Program-made: the position numbers and the translations under genes
Notes under the pieces: model-generated
Databases searched by the model: none
What the model saw: only the letters and a program-made list of their open reading frames with translations
What the model was told of the DNA's origin: nothing
Origin: Delphinapterus leucas
Lineage: Eukaryota; Chordata; Mammalia; Artiodactyla; Monodontidae
DNA: 64,000 bases
Assembly (NCBI RefSeq): GCF_002288925.2
Contig: NW_022098000.1
Location: 18,112,889 to 18,176,888, forward strand
Direction of reading: 5' to 3'
In this document: positions 11,698 to 23,459 of the stretch, piece by piece
Position numbering within the stretch: the first letter of the stretch is position 1
Layout: each line of letters begins with the position of its first letter

Positions 11698-12534
11698 GTA
11701 GACTATTTAAAAAATTTGAATAGATTTAAATAAACTTTATATTTGATCTAGTGTTTATTTTGTATTTTTAAAAACTCTAGTCTTACTTTTGAACTAAGAG
11801 CTTTATCTTATCTACCTTAAAAAAGCACTTTATGACAGGGACTTAAAGTGAGTATTTGCCTAAATATCTAGGCAAAGAATTTACTATTTTTCCTTCCAAT
11901 GTCTGCTTCAACCTGAAGTAAACGTATAGTACCCTTATTATGAAACAATACTACTTATGTTATCTGATTTCTTTCCACTTAAGACCTACTTATATACAAT
12001 TTTGCCCAGAGTTTGCAAATGGCTGAACTACTTCAGAAATAGTAGAAGTTTAAAAAAAATCTTCCTCTGGTTATTTTCTATATTTACACAATAGATTTTG
12101 TTTTCCATGTGCAGCCAGAATGTCATTTAAATTATTTTGTGATCTCTGTCATTTAGAGACTCACCTATAAATTAATCTTAAATTTGTTCACTATTCAAAA
12201 GTACGATTGAAAAAGATTTTATCCCAAAGCTAGATTTAATTTTTTTTACGTCTGTGAATTGCTGTGGGTTTAGGAGAATTTTTTTTTTTTTTTAAGGGAA
12301 ACTAAATTCATAAGTGGTAGTGTAGGGATAAGTAGATCTTTTTCTTTATGGAAAAGTATGTGTAATGAGAATGTTCAGGGTTTTGTACTTGCATTAACTA
12401 GTATTATTTGGCAGTTTTATAATGGTTAGATAGATTCAGATATTGAGGTATAGACATACAACCTTAAGGTTGCCAGTATCGCCTTTTTTTTCAAAGACAG
12501 TGTAATGTCAAGATATGAAGACTATTGTTTTAGT

Positions 12535-12890
12535 CCATTAGGGCGGCTATAACAAAACACCACAGACTGGGTAGCATAAACAACAGAAATTTATTTCTCA
12601 CAGTTCTGGAGGCTGGGAAGTCCAAGATCAAGGCGAGCCAGCATAGTTGAGTTCTAGTGAGGCCCTCTTCCTGATGCATGGTTGGTGACTTCTCACTTTG
12701 TCCTCACATGGTGGAAGAGACAAGGGATCTCTCTGGAGCCTCTTTTGTAAGGCACTAATCCCATTCCTGAGGGTTCTGCCCTCATGACCTAATCACCTCT
12801 CAAAAGCCCCACCTCTTAATTTGTGGGGTTAGGATTTCAGCATAGGAATTTTGCAGGGACACACATTTGCAGACCATAGCAACTATATAT
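12535..12890. mobile_element. Old eutherian interspersed repeat
   Basis: The order 'ttagtccattagggcggct', 'aacaaaacaccacagactgg', 'acagttctggaggctggg', 'gtcctcacatggtggaaga', 'cactaatcccattcctgag', 'cctaatcacctctcaaaag' and 'aggatttcagcataggaatt' is a very familiar mammalian repeat consensus. I cannot assign its family name with certainty. Confidence 0.65.
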
Positions 12891-13967
12891 CATTCAAAAC
12901 AATGAGATGAAGTCTTAAGGTTGTCCAGACTGTTTCTGTACCTAGTACTTCATATTGCATTCCAGTGGACACTACCGTTTTTTAATCTATCTAGAATGTT
13001 GGGCTCCATGATGGCATGGAGTGTGGTTTGGTCATCTTTGCTTAACTGTAGTTTCTTAGTGTGCAAAATGGGAATAATAATTTTTACCTAAGAGGACTGT
13101 TCTGTGAACTAGCAAGATAGTTTCTAAGCATAATGCTTGCAACATTGCAGATTGTTTTGAACCTAGTTTCTTTTGCTTCTTTTTGTCAGTACCTTCAATA
13201 TTTTGAAATTAAGTAGGAAAGCATTATAAGGTTGTTATGTGTAGCAAATGCAGTTTGTAAGCCTCACTGTCCTCAATGGTGAGGGAATAAATTTTAGAGA
13301 AAAAAATTAAATCATTTTACATTTAATAGATGGTAATATTAAACATAATTTATAAAAGGTATCTAGAAATCATTGTTGAGATAATTCCTGAAGTTTTTCT
13401 GATGCATTTTTAGTTCTACCATTTTAAACCTTATAAAGTTCTCTGAAATTTTTATCCTCATCCATAATTATGGTTTGTTTGCACATGAAAGATTTATGCA
13501 GTTTTTTTCTCCTTCTGAAGAAAGTGTTGAGCTTTGAAAAAAGTCAAGTAATGAAATGGTAGAATAGGGCATGAAATGATAGAGCAAGCTCACAGACATC
13601 TAGGTTTAGAGCTACAAAGTCCTAGTACCACCCTCTCATTCTGTAACAGAGAAACCTAAAACTTTTAGAAATTACCACTTAATATTACTCTACATACATA
13701 TTCTTAGAGGACTCAAGACTTCTAAGAATTTTCTGTTTCTGATCTCATTCCTGTGTACTTTTGCTCACTACCTCTCACTTTATGGGTCCATCCTTTAAAC
13801 TGCAGTACAGTGATTTTTTTTTTTTGAAACTTTTTTTTTTAACGTGGAGCAACATTGCAAAAATAGAGAGGTCCCATAGTACCCTTTATCCAGATTCACC
13901 ACCAATTGTTAACATTTTGCCTCGTTTGCTAATTTATTACTCAATTTCTATTCAAAAATCTGGGGGG

Positions 13968-14190
13968 AGGCTTCCCTGGTGGCGCAGTGGTTGAGAGTCC
14001 GCCTGCCGATGCAGGGGACACGGGTTCGTGCCCCGGTCCGGGAAGATCCCACATGCCGCGGAGCAGCTGGGCCCGTGAGCCATGGCCGCTGAGCCTGCGC
14101 ATCCGGAGCCTGTGCTCCGCAACGGGAGAGGCCACAACAGTGAGAGGGCCACAACAGTGAGAGGCCCGCGTACTGCAAAAAAAAAAAAAA
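13968..14190 (+). mobile_element. CHR SINE with 13-bp target-site duplication
   Basis: The copy runs from aggcttccctggtggcgcag through ggttcgtgccccggtccgg to gaggcccgcgtactgc and a poly(A) run. The target-site duplication AAAAATCTGGGGG is perfect (13954-13966 and 14191-14203). Near its 3' end a 17-bp unit (gccacaacagtgagagg) is repeated exactly (14131-14147 and 14148-14164). The overlapping open frames on both strands are SINE sequence, not genes. Confidence 0.95.
14131..14164 (+). repeat. 17-bp perfect tandem duplication inside CHR SINE
   Basis: Two adjacent identical copies of gccacaacagtgagagg are present. The other CHR copies in the window have only one, so this is either copy-specific or a subfamily marker. 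Confidence 0.9.
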
Positions 14191-15039
14191 AAAAATCTGG
14201 GGGTCTTTTTTTCCTTTACCTTTAAGTACTTCAGTGTGTATTTCCTAAGAACAAGGGCAGTCTCTTATAACTACAGTACAGTTATCAAAATCAAGATATT
14301 TAATATTACCAATACTGTTTAATTCACAGTCCATATACAGAATTCTTAATTGTTCTAGTATACTTTACATAGCTATTTTTTTCTCCTAGACAAGACCATG
14401 CAGAGAATTTATTTAAGTTTCTTTTGTTTAGAATAGATCCCCAACCTTTCTCTGTTTTTCTTGACCTTGACATTTTTAAAGAGTTTAGGCTAGTTATTTT
14501 GTATAATGTATCCCAGTTTGGAGTTTCAGGTTATATTTTACTGATAGGGCTACAGAATGATGATGTCTCATTGTATTGTATGGAGGACACATGTGCTTTG
14601 TGTCTTTTATTACTGGTGATGTTAAATTTGATTACTTGGTTAAAGCTGTGCTGCTACTGTAAGTTTACTGTTTTTTTCCTTCCAACTGATAAGTGTCTTG
14701 TGGGGAGGTACTTTGAGACTATGTAAATATCTTATTCCCCATCAGACTTTCACTCAGCAGTTAAAGCATCCACAGATAAATTTTGCCTGAATCAGTTTTT
14801 ACTGTGATAGTTGCAAAATGATGATTTTCTAATTCCATCATCCCATCTGTTTATTATTTGACATTCTTCTATAGAGAAGAATTTTGCTTTCTCCCCAGTT
14901 GTTTTTTTTTTTAAATCAGCGTGGACTCATTAGTTGTTTCTTTTCTATTCACTAGGTATTAATCTATTATTGCCATTATTATTTATTTTGATACTGCCAG
15001 GTTTGGCCAGTGAGAGAGCCTTCAAACTAGTTTCTGTGA

Positions 15040-15270
15040 CATTTTAAAAAATTAACCTTACTGGAAATACAATTTACATACAGTAAACTGTGTATATGTA
15101 AAATATATAATTTGATGATTTTGACAACTGTATACATCCATGAAAACCACTACCACAATAAATGTACAGGACATTTCTATCATCTTTATGATGCCTTGTA
15201 AACTGAGCCCTTAAAATATGTACAAAATTTAAAGTCCATATGGAACCACTAGCAAAAGACAAATTTAAAT
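15040..15270 (-). mobile_element. L1-like 3' fragment, antisense
   Basis: The strings 'ggaaatacaatttacataca', 'tttgatgattttgacaactg', 'catgaaaaccactaccacaa' and 'gtacaggacatttctatcat' resemble the antisense old-L1 motif for 'aattcacataccataaaatt...' to 'agaacatttcatca'. Assignment is moderately certain. Confidence 0.55.
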
Positions 15271-16453
15271 TTGGATGTAGTTCATTACTTTAATAATTAT
15301 AAAACTTTGGGCATTCCTTGCAGCATTCAGCCTTCTTTGAATTTTAGTAACCTTGCAGAATCGTATCTGTTAAAAATGTACTTCCTTGCTTGCTTAACCC
15401 CTTTCCAATAGCAGTGCATTCTAAATGTGGAGCTTTGTGATTATGGGGTGGGAAGTCAGTGGTTGAAGTACACTGTAATTCCTTTTTTTTTTTAACTCTA
15501 ATTTTTAGGCAGAAAGTTTTTGCATATTGATGTAAATGCCAGGAAGTGAGTACTTTATAAGGTCTTTAGAACTTTAGTGATAAAGGCATAGAGTCCTTTA
15601 AGTTTTAATGTAAGAGTTTGATATCTTATGCATTATGACTTAGAGAATTCATGTCCACTATTCCTGTGTCCTAACAAAATATAACATCTTCTATGTATAA
15701 CTGGTGTTTTGATAGTCTTTTTTAGTCAGTAAAATGGTGTATGTTTCTGGTAACTGTTATAAGAATTACCAACTGTACATAATAAATTTTTTAATTTGTT
15801 TTTTGCTTATAGTATTAGAATGCCATATCCACTGCATTTGTTTATTTTACATAGTTTCTTCTTACACTCCTTTACATTTAGTAGAGCTCTTCTCTTCTTT
15901 TAATAAATAAACTGAAGTATATAGGATGATGTTCATGGTTTGACCAGTTAAATTCTAGCTCTTACTGCTAAGAAGATAATTCTGACTCTAGACAGTAGGT
16001 TGACAGTATTACCTGAGCCTTAGGGTAATTTATTTTTATGCCCTCAGTTTTCATTGAAGAACGGTGGTATAAAAGCTATAAAAAAAAAAAAAGCCCCTGT
16101 TATATTTAAGAATGTGGTAAACTTATAATCTATTCTATTACTCAGTTGCTTCTATATAAAATCTCAAGATTAGTATCTTTTTAGTAGTCAATTTCAGGAA
16201 AAGCTTTGCTTCTCTAGGGAAGTGTGATGTTTCTGTTTTTATAATGAAATGACTGCCCTTTCATTTTTTCAAATATTCTTAGCCTTTCTTGTTTAGAGTG
16301 TCTTTTTGTCACCTTTCAGATTCCACTTATTTCCTAAGTAGGACTTGCTTTCAGTTTTCCTTCTTTTTAATAAAGCCAGTGACTATATCTACTGGTATTT
16401 TATCCCTTGTTAAGTCTTCTGCCCACATTAAGCCTATAGAAATCTCCATTTTT

Positions 16454-16751
16454 GGACTTCCGTGGTGGTGCAGTGGTTAAGAATCTGCCTGCCAATGCGG
16501 GGGACACGGGTTCAAGCCCTGGTCCGGGAAGATCCCACATGCCATGGAGCAACAAAGCCAGTGCGCCACAACTACTGAGCCCACGTGCCACAACTACTAG
16601 AGCCTGTGCTCTGCAACAAAGAGAAGCCACCACAATTAGAAGCCCACGCACCACATCGAAGAGTAGGCCCCGCTCACCGCAAACAGAGAAACCTGCTCAC
16701 AGCAACGAAGACCCAACGCGGCCAAAAATAAATAAATAAATTTATTTTTTA
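16454..16751 (+). mobile_element. Longer, older CHR-type tRNA SINE
   Basis: It begins ggacttccgtggtggtgcag, has the B box ggttcaagccc, and continues into 'ccacaactactgagcccac', 'agaagccaccacaattagaa', 'cgctcaccgcaaacagag' and an AAATAAATAAATAAA tail. Flanks AAATCTCCATTTTT and AAATTTCCAGTTT look like a mutated target-site duplication. It is about 100 bp longer than the short CHR copies and more diverged, so it belongs to an older subfamily. Confidence 0.85.
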
Positions 16752-17089
16752 ACAAAAATTTCCAGTTTGATGTCTAAACAGGCATCTTGACCTAAGATGG
16801 TCAAAACTGATCTTCTTTTCTCTGTACCCAAATTTGCTCTGTACAGTCTTCTTCATCTGAGCTAATGGCAACTCCATCCTTCTTTTACTTAGACCAAAGA
16901 ATTGGATTCACCTTTTACTCTTTATAATACCACACTCTATACTTGATTCAGTAACAGACTTTGTCACCTACTAAATAAATGTACAGAACCTGTTTTCTTT
17001 TACCACCTCAACAGCTGCTACCCTGGTGTAAGTTATCTTTTCCTGTATAATTGCAAAATCTGTTATTTGCCATTACCTCCCTACTGAAT

Positions 17090-17610
17090 GTTAAAGTGCT
17101 TACTTTCCAGTAGCTGTCCATTTTACTTAGAGTAAAAGCCAGTCTTCTTAAATTGGCTATAGAACCCTCCAAGATCTGGCACCACCAAATGTCTCACCCC
17201 CGCCTCTCTGACTTTATCTCCTACTTAACCATCCCCTTTGTTCTCATTAGTCTTCTTACTGTTTTTAAAGATGTCAGGAACATTTCTGTCTCACAGCCTT
17301 TGTACTTGCTGTATACATTTGCCCTGAATGTTCTTTGAGATATCCTTAATGGCTTTCAGTTTGATTTCATGATTCTCCTCAGAAATCACCTTTTCAGTGA
17401 GGCCTTTCCTAATAGCTCTGTATAAAACAGCAAAAAGCTTCTATCTTCCATTCTTTAATTCCCTTATCTTCTTTGATACATTTGTTATTATTTCTTATTT
17501 ATTTTCTTATTGTCTGTCTACCCCCATAGTAGAATATAGATTTTGTTTTGTTCACTGCTGCATACCTAGTTTCTAAAACAGTGTCGCAGTGTTGCTCAGT
17601 GGATGAATGA
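17090..17610 (+). mobile_element. L2 LINE 3' fragment
   Basis: The strings 'ccaagatctggcaccacca', 'gtgaggcctttcctaatagc', 'tgttcactgctgcatacc' and 'ggatgaatgaatgca' follow the L2 3' end in order. The 61-codon frame at 17153 lies inside it. Confidence 0.75.
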
Positions 17611-17634
17611 ATGCATAGTGGTTTGAGGTGTACA

Positions 17635-17765
17635 GAGAACTTTTCAAATACTTTGTCATGTTAAATCCTCATAATTTTTGAAGTTAGTGTCACCTCCACT
17701 TTAAAGGTGAAGAAATTAGAACTCAGATTATTTAACCACCGAGTGGTAAAATCACAACTGGAATT
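17635..17765 (-). mobile_element. MIR SINE, antisense
   Basis: The strings 'catgttaaatcctcataat', 'aaaggtgaagaaattagaac' and 'gagtggtaaaatcacaactg' match the reverse-orientation MIR core and head. Confidence 0.65.
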
Positions 17766-18028
17766 CTCTTCTTCGGATCTTTTTACTTTACTATTTCATT
17801 TAACATGTGGGGGTGAGGCTGTTAGGTAATTCTCACTGTTTTAGCTCATGTGTTTGCATGTCAGTCATGCCTATAGAACTGTCTTTTCGTGTACTTTCAC
17901 CCCTGTGAGAAATAGAGCAGTAATATGTGGGTTCGATGGCATTTCCCATGGACTCAGTGCATTCCCAGATCTGAAATTTAAAAGTTGAAGTGAAATTCTA
18001 AATATAAATACTATTATTTAGTTAATTC

Positions 18029-20150
18029 AACATTCATATGTTTGTTCATTCAGTATATTGAGTGCTTATTGTTGAGCATATTGTGCATGTTTATGGGAAT
18101 ACAATGATGAGCAACATAGTCATGATTTTTCCCCATATTTGAAGCTTTTGCTCCATGGAGAAAGAAAAGAATATTAGACAAGTGATTATAATTCAGCATG
18201 AGAAATATTTGTGGCAGGAAGACTCAGGGTGCTATAGATGTGTAAAGAGCTAACTCAGACTGAGAAGGATGTAAGGGAATGCGCCCCATAGGAAGTTAAA
18301 AGATTGAGATCTCAGAATGGGTAGGAGATCCCTAGGCAGGTTTGTGGCAGAGGGTAAAGAATGAGCAGAGCAGTTTCAAGATCCTGAAAGAGATTCAATT
18401 CAGAGGGATTATAGAGTGTATAGTTGGATGTGGTAAGTTTTGAGGCTAGAGAAATTGTTGGGTCAGGCTTAAGAAGGCATTACAGGACTGGTAGTCAAGT
18501 CACAGAGAAGCCTTAGAGGGGAGAGAAATGATCAGATTACTTTATTTATATAAATTTATTTTATTTATTTTTTGGCTGCTTTGGGTCTTTGTTGCTGCAC
18601 ATGGGCTTTTCTCTAGTTGTGGCGAGCGGGGGCTACTCTTCGTTGCAGTGGGCAGGCTTCTCATTGCAGTGGCTTCTTTTTTTGTGGAGCATGGGCTCTA
18701 GACATGTGGGCTCAGTAGTTGTGGCTCATGGGCTCTGGAGCACAGGCTCAGTAGTGGTGGCACACAGGTTTAGTTGCTCTGCAGCATGTGGCATCTTCCC
18801 AGACCAGGGCTCAAACCCATGTCCCCTGCATTGGCAGGCAGTTTCTCAACCACTGTGCCACCAGGGAAGCCCCAGATTACCTTTTAGATAGAGTGGTTTG
18901 GTTGCAGTGTCAAGAGTGGATTGGAGGAGAATAAGATTGGGGTAGCGAGACCAGTTGAGAATGTTTTGATAATTTAGGTAGAAATAGTATTAACCTAAAC
19001 TAGAGGAGTGATCATGTGAATGGAGAAACATGGGTCGCATTCCTGTGCTAAATAGGCAGCATAAAGAGCTGCACCTTGTGATGATGGGATGACGGGGCAT
19101 AACTGAGAAAGAAGAGTCGAGGCTACCAGATCTGTGGTCAGTAAGCTGGGCAGATGATGTCATTTGCAGAGAAGGGATACATTTTGGGAGAAGGTGATGA
19201 ATTCACTTTTGGAGATGTTGACTTTGAGTCCTGTGGGGGTGTCAGGGCATCCAAGTGAAGATATTTGGTAGTCAGTTGTATGTGTGTGTCTGAAACCTTG
19301 AAAAGAAATTTGGGGTGGATGTCCAAAATTGAGGCTTGAAAGTATGTTAGGTGATACAAGAAACCATGGAGTTGGATGAGATTACCTAGGGAGGATGTCT
19401 AGGGTGAAAAAGGAATACAGCCTAAGATAGAATCCTGCGTAGCAACATTTATGGTCTAGGCCAAGACAGAGTAACTAAAAAGAAGACCAAGAAGGCACAG
19501 AGAGAGAGCCAGGAGGCAACCTGTGAGTGAGTGGTCATCATGGGAAGGGAGTGTTTCAGGGAGGACATGGACAGTAGTGTCAGATGCTGCTGCAAGGTTA
19601 AATAAGATAAGTAAGGTAAGAAATAAAATGTAGTCCTGATTTAGGGTTGAAGAAATCATTAATGACCTGGACAAAAGCAGTGAAGAGGTGACTGGTAAGT
19701 ATAAAGCAGTGTAGCAACATATACTCCAGAATGTTTTCCTTCTTTTCTTAAGAAGGAAAAGTCTTGATCATTTTCAAATGCTAATGGCAGAGGACAAGTA
19801 GAGAGGGAGAAGCTGAAGATGCAAATTCAGAAGAATGGGACTTATCAGCAGAACAGGATTTACTCAGGAGGTGGGAGGAAATGAGATTTACATTATAGGT
19901 ATCATGATTAGTTTCAATTTATTGGAGGTACTTCAGAGTTAGTGCCCAGAAGCTGAGGGCGAGATAACCTGACTTTTAATTTCTTCAATAAGAAAGAAGA
20001 GAAGCGAAGAATGAGGTGCAGAGTGAAGAGGTCAGAATTTTGAGGAGACTCAAAAGGTCCCAACAGGGATTGTTAAATGATTTGAGCCATGTATACGTCT
20101 GGGCTTTACCGGGCTACTAGAGGGATACATTGCACAAAATGTTTAAGAAA
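18029..20150 (-). mobile_element. Ancient LINE-like (probably L2-related) remnant, antisense
   Basis: The stretch opens with 'ttgttcattcagtatattgag', the reverse of an L2 3' end. It continues purine-rich with strings I know from a long ancient mammalian repeat: 'tttggagatgttgactttg', 'ggcatccaagtgaagatatt', 'gtgtcagatgctgctgcaagg' and 'attaatgacctggacaaaagc'. A CHR SINE at 18541-18872 interrupts it. The family name and exact ends are uncertain. Confidence 0.5.
18541..18872 (-). mobile_element. CHR-type SINE, antisense
   Basis: It ends (as its 5' end) in accagggaagccc, with reversed B box gctcaaaccc and tail TTTATTTTATTTATTTTTTGG at the left. The target-site duplication CAGATTAC is at 18533-18540 and 18873-18880. 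The 100-codon frame at 18589-18891 is SINE sequence. Confidence 0.9.
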
Positions 20151-21360
20151 CTCTGATAGATTGTTCTTTAGGAGTTCTCGTGTCTTATGTTCATTCTCTT
20201 CGGAGGAGTCAATCTGAGGTTTCATTTCATTATTCAGGCTCTGAAAAGGAAGATGATGCTTATTGCTAGTGGGGCACAGGATCCTTGTAGAATGGTGATG
20301 GACCCTGGGTGTGCTAAAGGTGGTGGATAGAAATTTGGTGATCTGCAGCCTAGTCTCCAGGAGTTAAGATGGTGCACAATTTACTTTGGTGTCTAATCTC
20401 ACATTAGCTTTCACCTTGAACTCCTTCTCCTGGTGAGCAGCTTTGTAAGGAAGAATGTTCTGGGGCTTCAGTGCTTTTACTGGTAATATGTTATATGAGT
20501 CTTTACAAGTTGTTGTTAGAGCCAGATGCTCTTTCTAAATGATTCTTTTTAGGAACTAAGGAATACAGGTTTTAAGTCCATAACACACAAACACAACATT
20601 TTCTTAGGAAATGCAGGAGTATCATAAAAATCTTTGAATGATGGTGAAAGATATTCTTCTCTGGAGTAAAAAGAGGGGGAATTTATGCCAGCAACTAAAG
20701 TAGATTCCAAGTTCTTCTACTTGGTTTACATGTTTTACCTTAATGTAAGACCCATTCACTTTAATAGTGAACTTGGATTGCTTCCATTAAGTGCTTTGTA
20801 TTTTCATCAGGTTTCTTACTTTATATTATTTTTCTTTAGCACTCAGTGTAGTTCACATAATGATTCTTGTTTGTTTTTTCAAAAAGTAGTTGTATTTTGG
20901 GGCTCTTGGTGGTTTTAAGTCATTTTATATGGAGGTGCAAGTCATCAAGTAGTTTTTGCTCTAGAGATTTCATGAGGAAGGGAGAGTTTTAGGTTTAATA
21001 GGAAGATTTGCTGTTAGGTTTTATGACTGACAGTGCCATACATAAGATGCAAATATAATTTTTTTTAAAGCTTAGCAATGCAAGGACAATCTCTGATGGA
21101 TAAAACATGGGCATAAAAATATTAGAAATACCTTATAGGGTAAGATTTCTGTTTTGTCTGATTATGAGACCTTCTGTTTACCCTTTCTCTCCATTCTTTT
21201 GTTCTTTTCTCCTCCTTTGTCCCTGCCTTCTCCCCCGACCCTCTGCTTTCTTCCTTCTAGTGTCTATGTTGCCCTTTTATTTTTTGCTCCTTCTATGTGA
21301 TCATGCTCTTTCCCACTTGAATAGTTTTCAATAATACATCTTTAAACTTGTTAAAAGTAA

Positions 21361-21530
21361 TAGGCCCTGAGCCAGGCACTGTTTTAAGTGCTTTACAGGA
21401 ATCAACTGATTTAATTCTCATAACAATCCTATGAAGTATCCCATTTTGCAGGTGAAGAAACTGGGCATATACAGTGGAAGAGGTGAGCTATGGATCGAGA
21501 AGGTTTAACTCTAGAGTTCAAAAGCAATTA
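21361..21530 (-). mobile_element. MIR SINE, antisense
   Basis: The strings 'gagccaggcactgttttaag', 'tttaattctcataacaatcc', 'ccattttgcaggtgaagaaa' and 'gagttcaaaagcaattagcc' give the antisense MIR core and part of the head. Confidence 0.7.
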
Positions 21531-22335
21531 GCCTATCCATTAGTACTAGATAATTGAAATATCTATGCATTTATTTTAATGATACATGCTTTAATGACTG
21601 TAGTAAGGTTTAGAATCACTAAATCTAAAAGAAACTGTTTATTTTATGGCTATAATCAAATACTCAAACTGATAATTGCACCTTAGAATCATCTGCTGAT
21701 TCATAATTGATAATCAGAAATCTTCACACAGGAGGTGTAGTCAAGATGGCATACTAGGAGGACGCGGAATTCGTGTCTCCTCACAACTAGGGCACCTACC
21801 AGGCACCCGTGGTAGACCACAGACACCTAAGGGTATGGGAGGAAACCCCAGTGACTGGTGATCTCTCCTTTTGGCTTCTTCTCCCCTCCCCCCCCTTTTT
21901 TTCTTTTTTCTGCTGTGGTTTTATTTTACCTTGTTGCAGTTGTTTCAATTATAGTTTTATTTTTCCTAATATATTTTTTACCTTTCTATTTTATTGTTTT
22001 TTATTCTTTGATATCGTACTGCTCCTTTTTTTCTTTCATCCTTTTTTTTTTTTTTTAACGGCACAACGAAGCTTGCAGGATCTTGGTTCCCGGGCCAGAG
22101 GTCGGGCCCAAGCTCCTGTGGTGGGAGCTCTGAGTCCAAACCACTGGACTAACAGAGAACCTTAGATCCCAGGGAATACCAATTAGAGTGAGGTCTCCCA
22201 GAAGTCCTCATCTCAGCACCGAGACCCAGCTCTATCTAACTGCCTGTAAACTCCAGTGCTGGACGTCTCAGGCCAAACAACCAGTAAGACAGAAATATAG
22301 CACCACCCATCAAAAAAAAAAAACGACAAAAAAAT

Positions 22336-23129
22336 ATGTTACAGACAAAGGAGCAACATAAAAACCTACAAGACCAAATAAATGAAGACAAAATAGGCAA
22401 CCTACCTGAAAAAGAATTCAGAGTAACGAGAGTAAAGATGATCCAAAATCTCAGAAAGAGAATGGAGAAAATACAAGAAACATTTAACGAGGATCTAGAA
22501 GAACTAAAGAGCAAACAATGGTGAACAACACAATTACTGAAATTAAAAATACTCTAGAAGGAATCAATAACAGAATAATTGAAGCAGAAGAAAGGGTAAG
22601 TGAGCTGGAAGATAAAATGGTAGAAATAACAGCCAGGGAGCAGAATAAATAAAAAAAGAATGAAAAGAATTGAGGATAGTTTCAGAGACCTCTGGGAAAA
22701 CATTAAATGCACCAACATTTGAATTTTAGGGGTCCCAGAAGAATAAGAGAAAAAAAAAGGGTCTCAGAAAATATTTGAAGAGATTATAGTCGAAAACTTC
22801 CCTAATGTGGGAAGGGAAATAGTCAAGTCCAGGAAGCACAGAGAGTACCATACAGGATAAACCCAAAGAGAAACATGCTGAGACACATAGTAATCAAACT
22901 ATCAAAAATTAAATACAAAGAAAAAATATTAAAAGCAGCAAGGGAAAAGCAACAAATAGCATACAAGGGAATCCCCATAAGGTTAACAGCTGATTTTTCA
23001 GCAGAAACTCTGCAAGCCAGAAGGGAGTGGCAGGACACATTTAAAGTGATGAAAGGGAAAAACCTACAACCAAGATTACTCTACCCAGCAAAGATCTTGT
23101 TCAGATTCAATGGAGAAATTTACAGATAA
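22336..23129 (+). pseudogene. L1 ORF1 remnant (RNA-binding chaperone protein)
   Basis: An N-terminal coiled-coil segment (around ENLRKRMEK-like heptads, 22336-22524) is followed by stops and frame changes at about 22521 and 22650-22860. The C-terminal domain then reopens at 22875 with KAAREKQQIAYKGIPIRL and ends YPAKILFRFNGEIYR. In intact L1s this protein trimerises and binds the L1 RNA. At least two frameshifts or stops break it here. Confidence 0.85.
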
Positions 23130-23240
23130 GCAAAAGTTAAGAGAATTCAGTACCACCAAACCAGCTTTACAACAAACGGTAAAGGAACTTCTCTAGGCAG
23201 GAAACACAAGAGAAGGAAAAGACCTACAAAAACAAACCCA

Positions 23241-23443
23241 GGGCTTCCCTGGTGGCGCAGTGCTTGAGAGTCCACCTGCCGATGCAGGGGACGTGGGTTC
23301 GTGACCCGGTCCAAGAGGATCCCACATGCCGCGGAGTGGCTAGGCCCGTGAGCCATGGCCGCTGAGCCTGCGCGTCCGGAGCCTGTGCTCTGCAGCGGGA
23401 GAGGCCACAGTGGTGAGAGGCCCGCGTACCGCAAAAAAAATAA
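23241..23443 (+). mobile_element. CHR SINE nested in the L1
   Basis: gggcttccctggtggcgcag to gaggcccgcgtaccgc, with an A-rich tail, lies between the ORF1 and ORF2 remnants. Flanks 'aaaaacaaaccca' and 'aaaaaaccca' suggest a degraded target-site duplication. It must be younger than the L1 that hosts it. Confidence 0.93.
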
Positions 23444-23459
23444 AAAACCCAAAACAATT

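Larger units (their letters stand above)
13800..14990 (-). mobile_element. Old L1 3' UTR fragment, antisense
   Basis: The strings 'gaggtcccatagtacccttt', 'caccaattgttaacattttg', 'aatagatccccaacctttc' and 'gggctacagaatgatgatg'-like belong to antisense old L1 3' regions. It is interrupted by the CHR SINE at 13968-14190. The frame 14424-14726 lies inside it and is not a gene. Confidence 0.55.
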
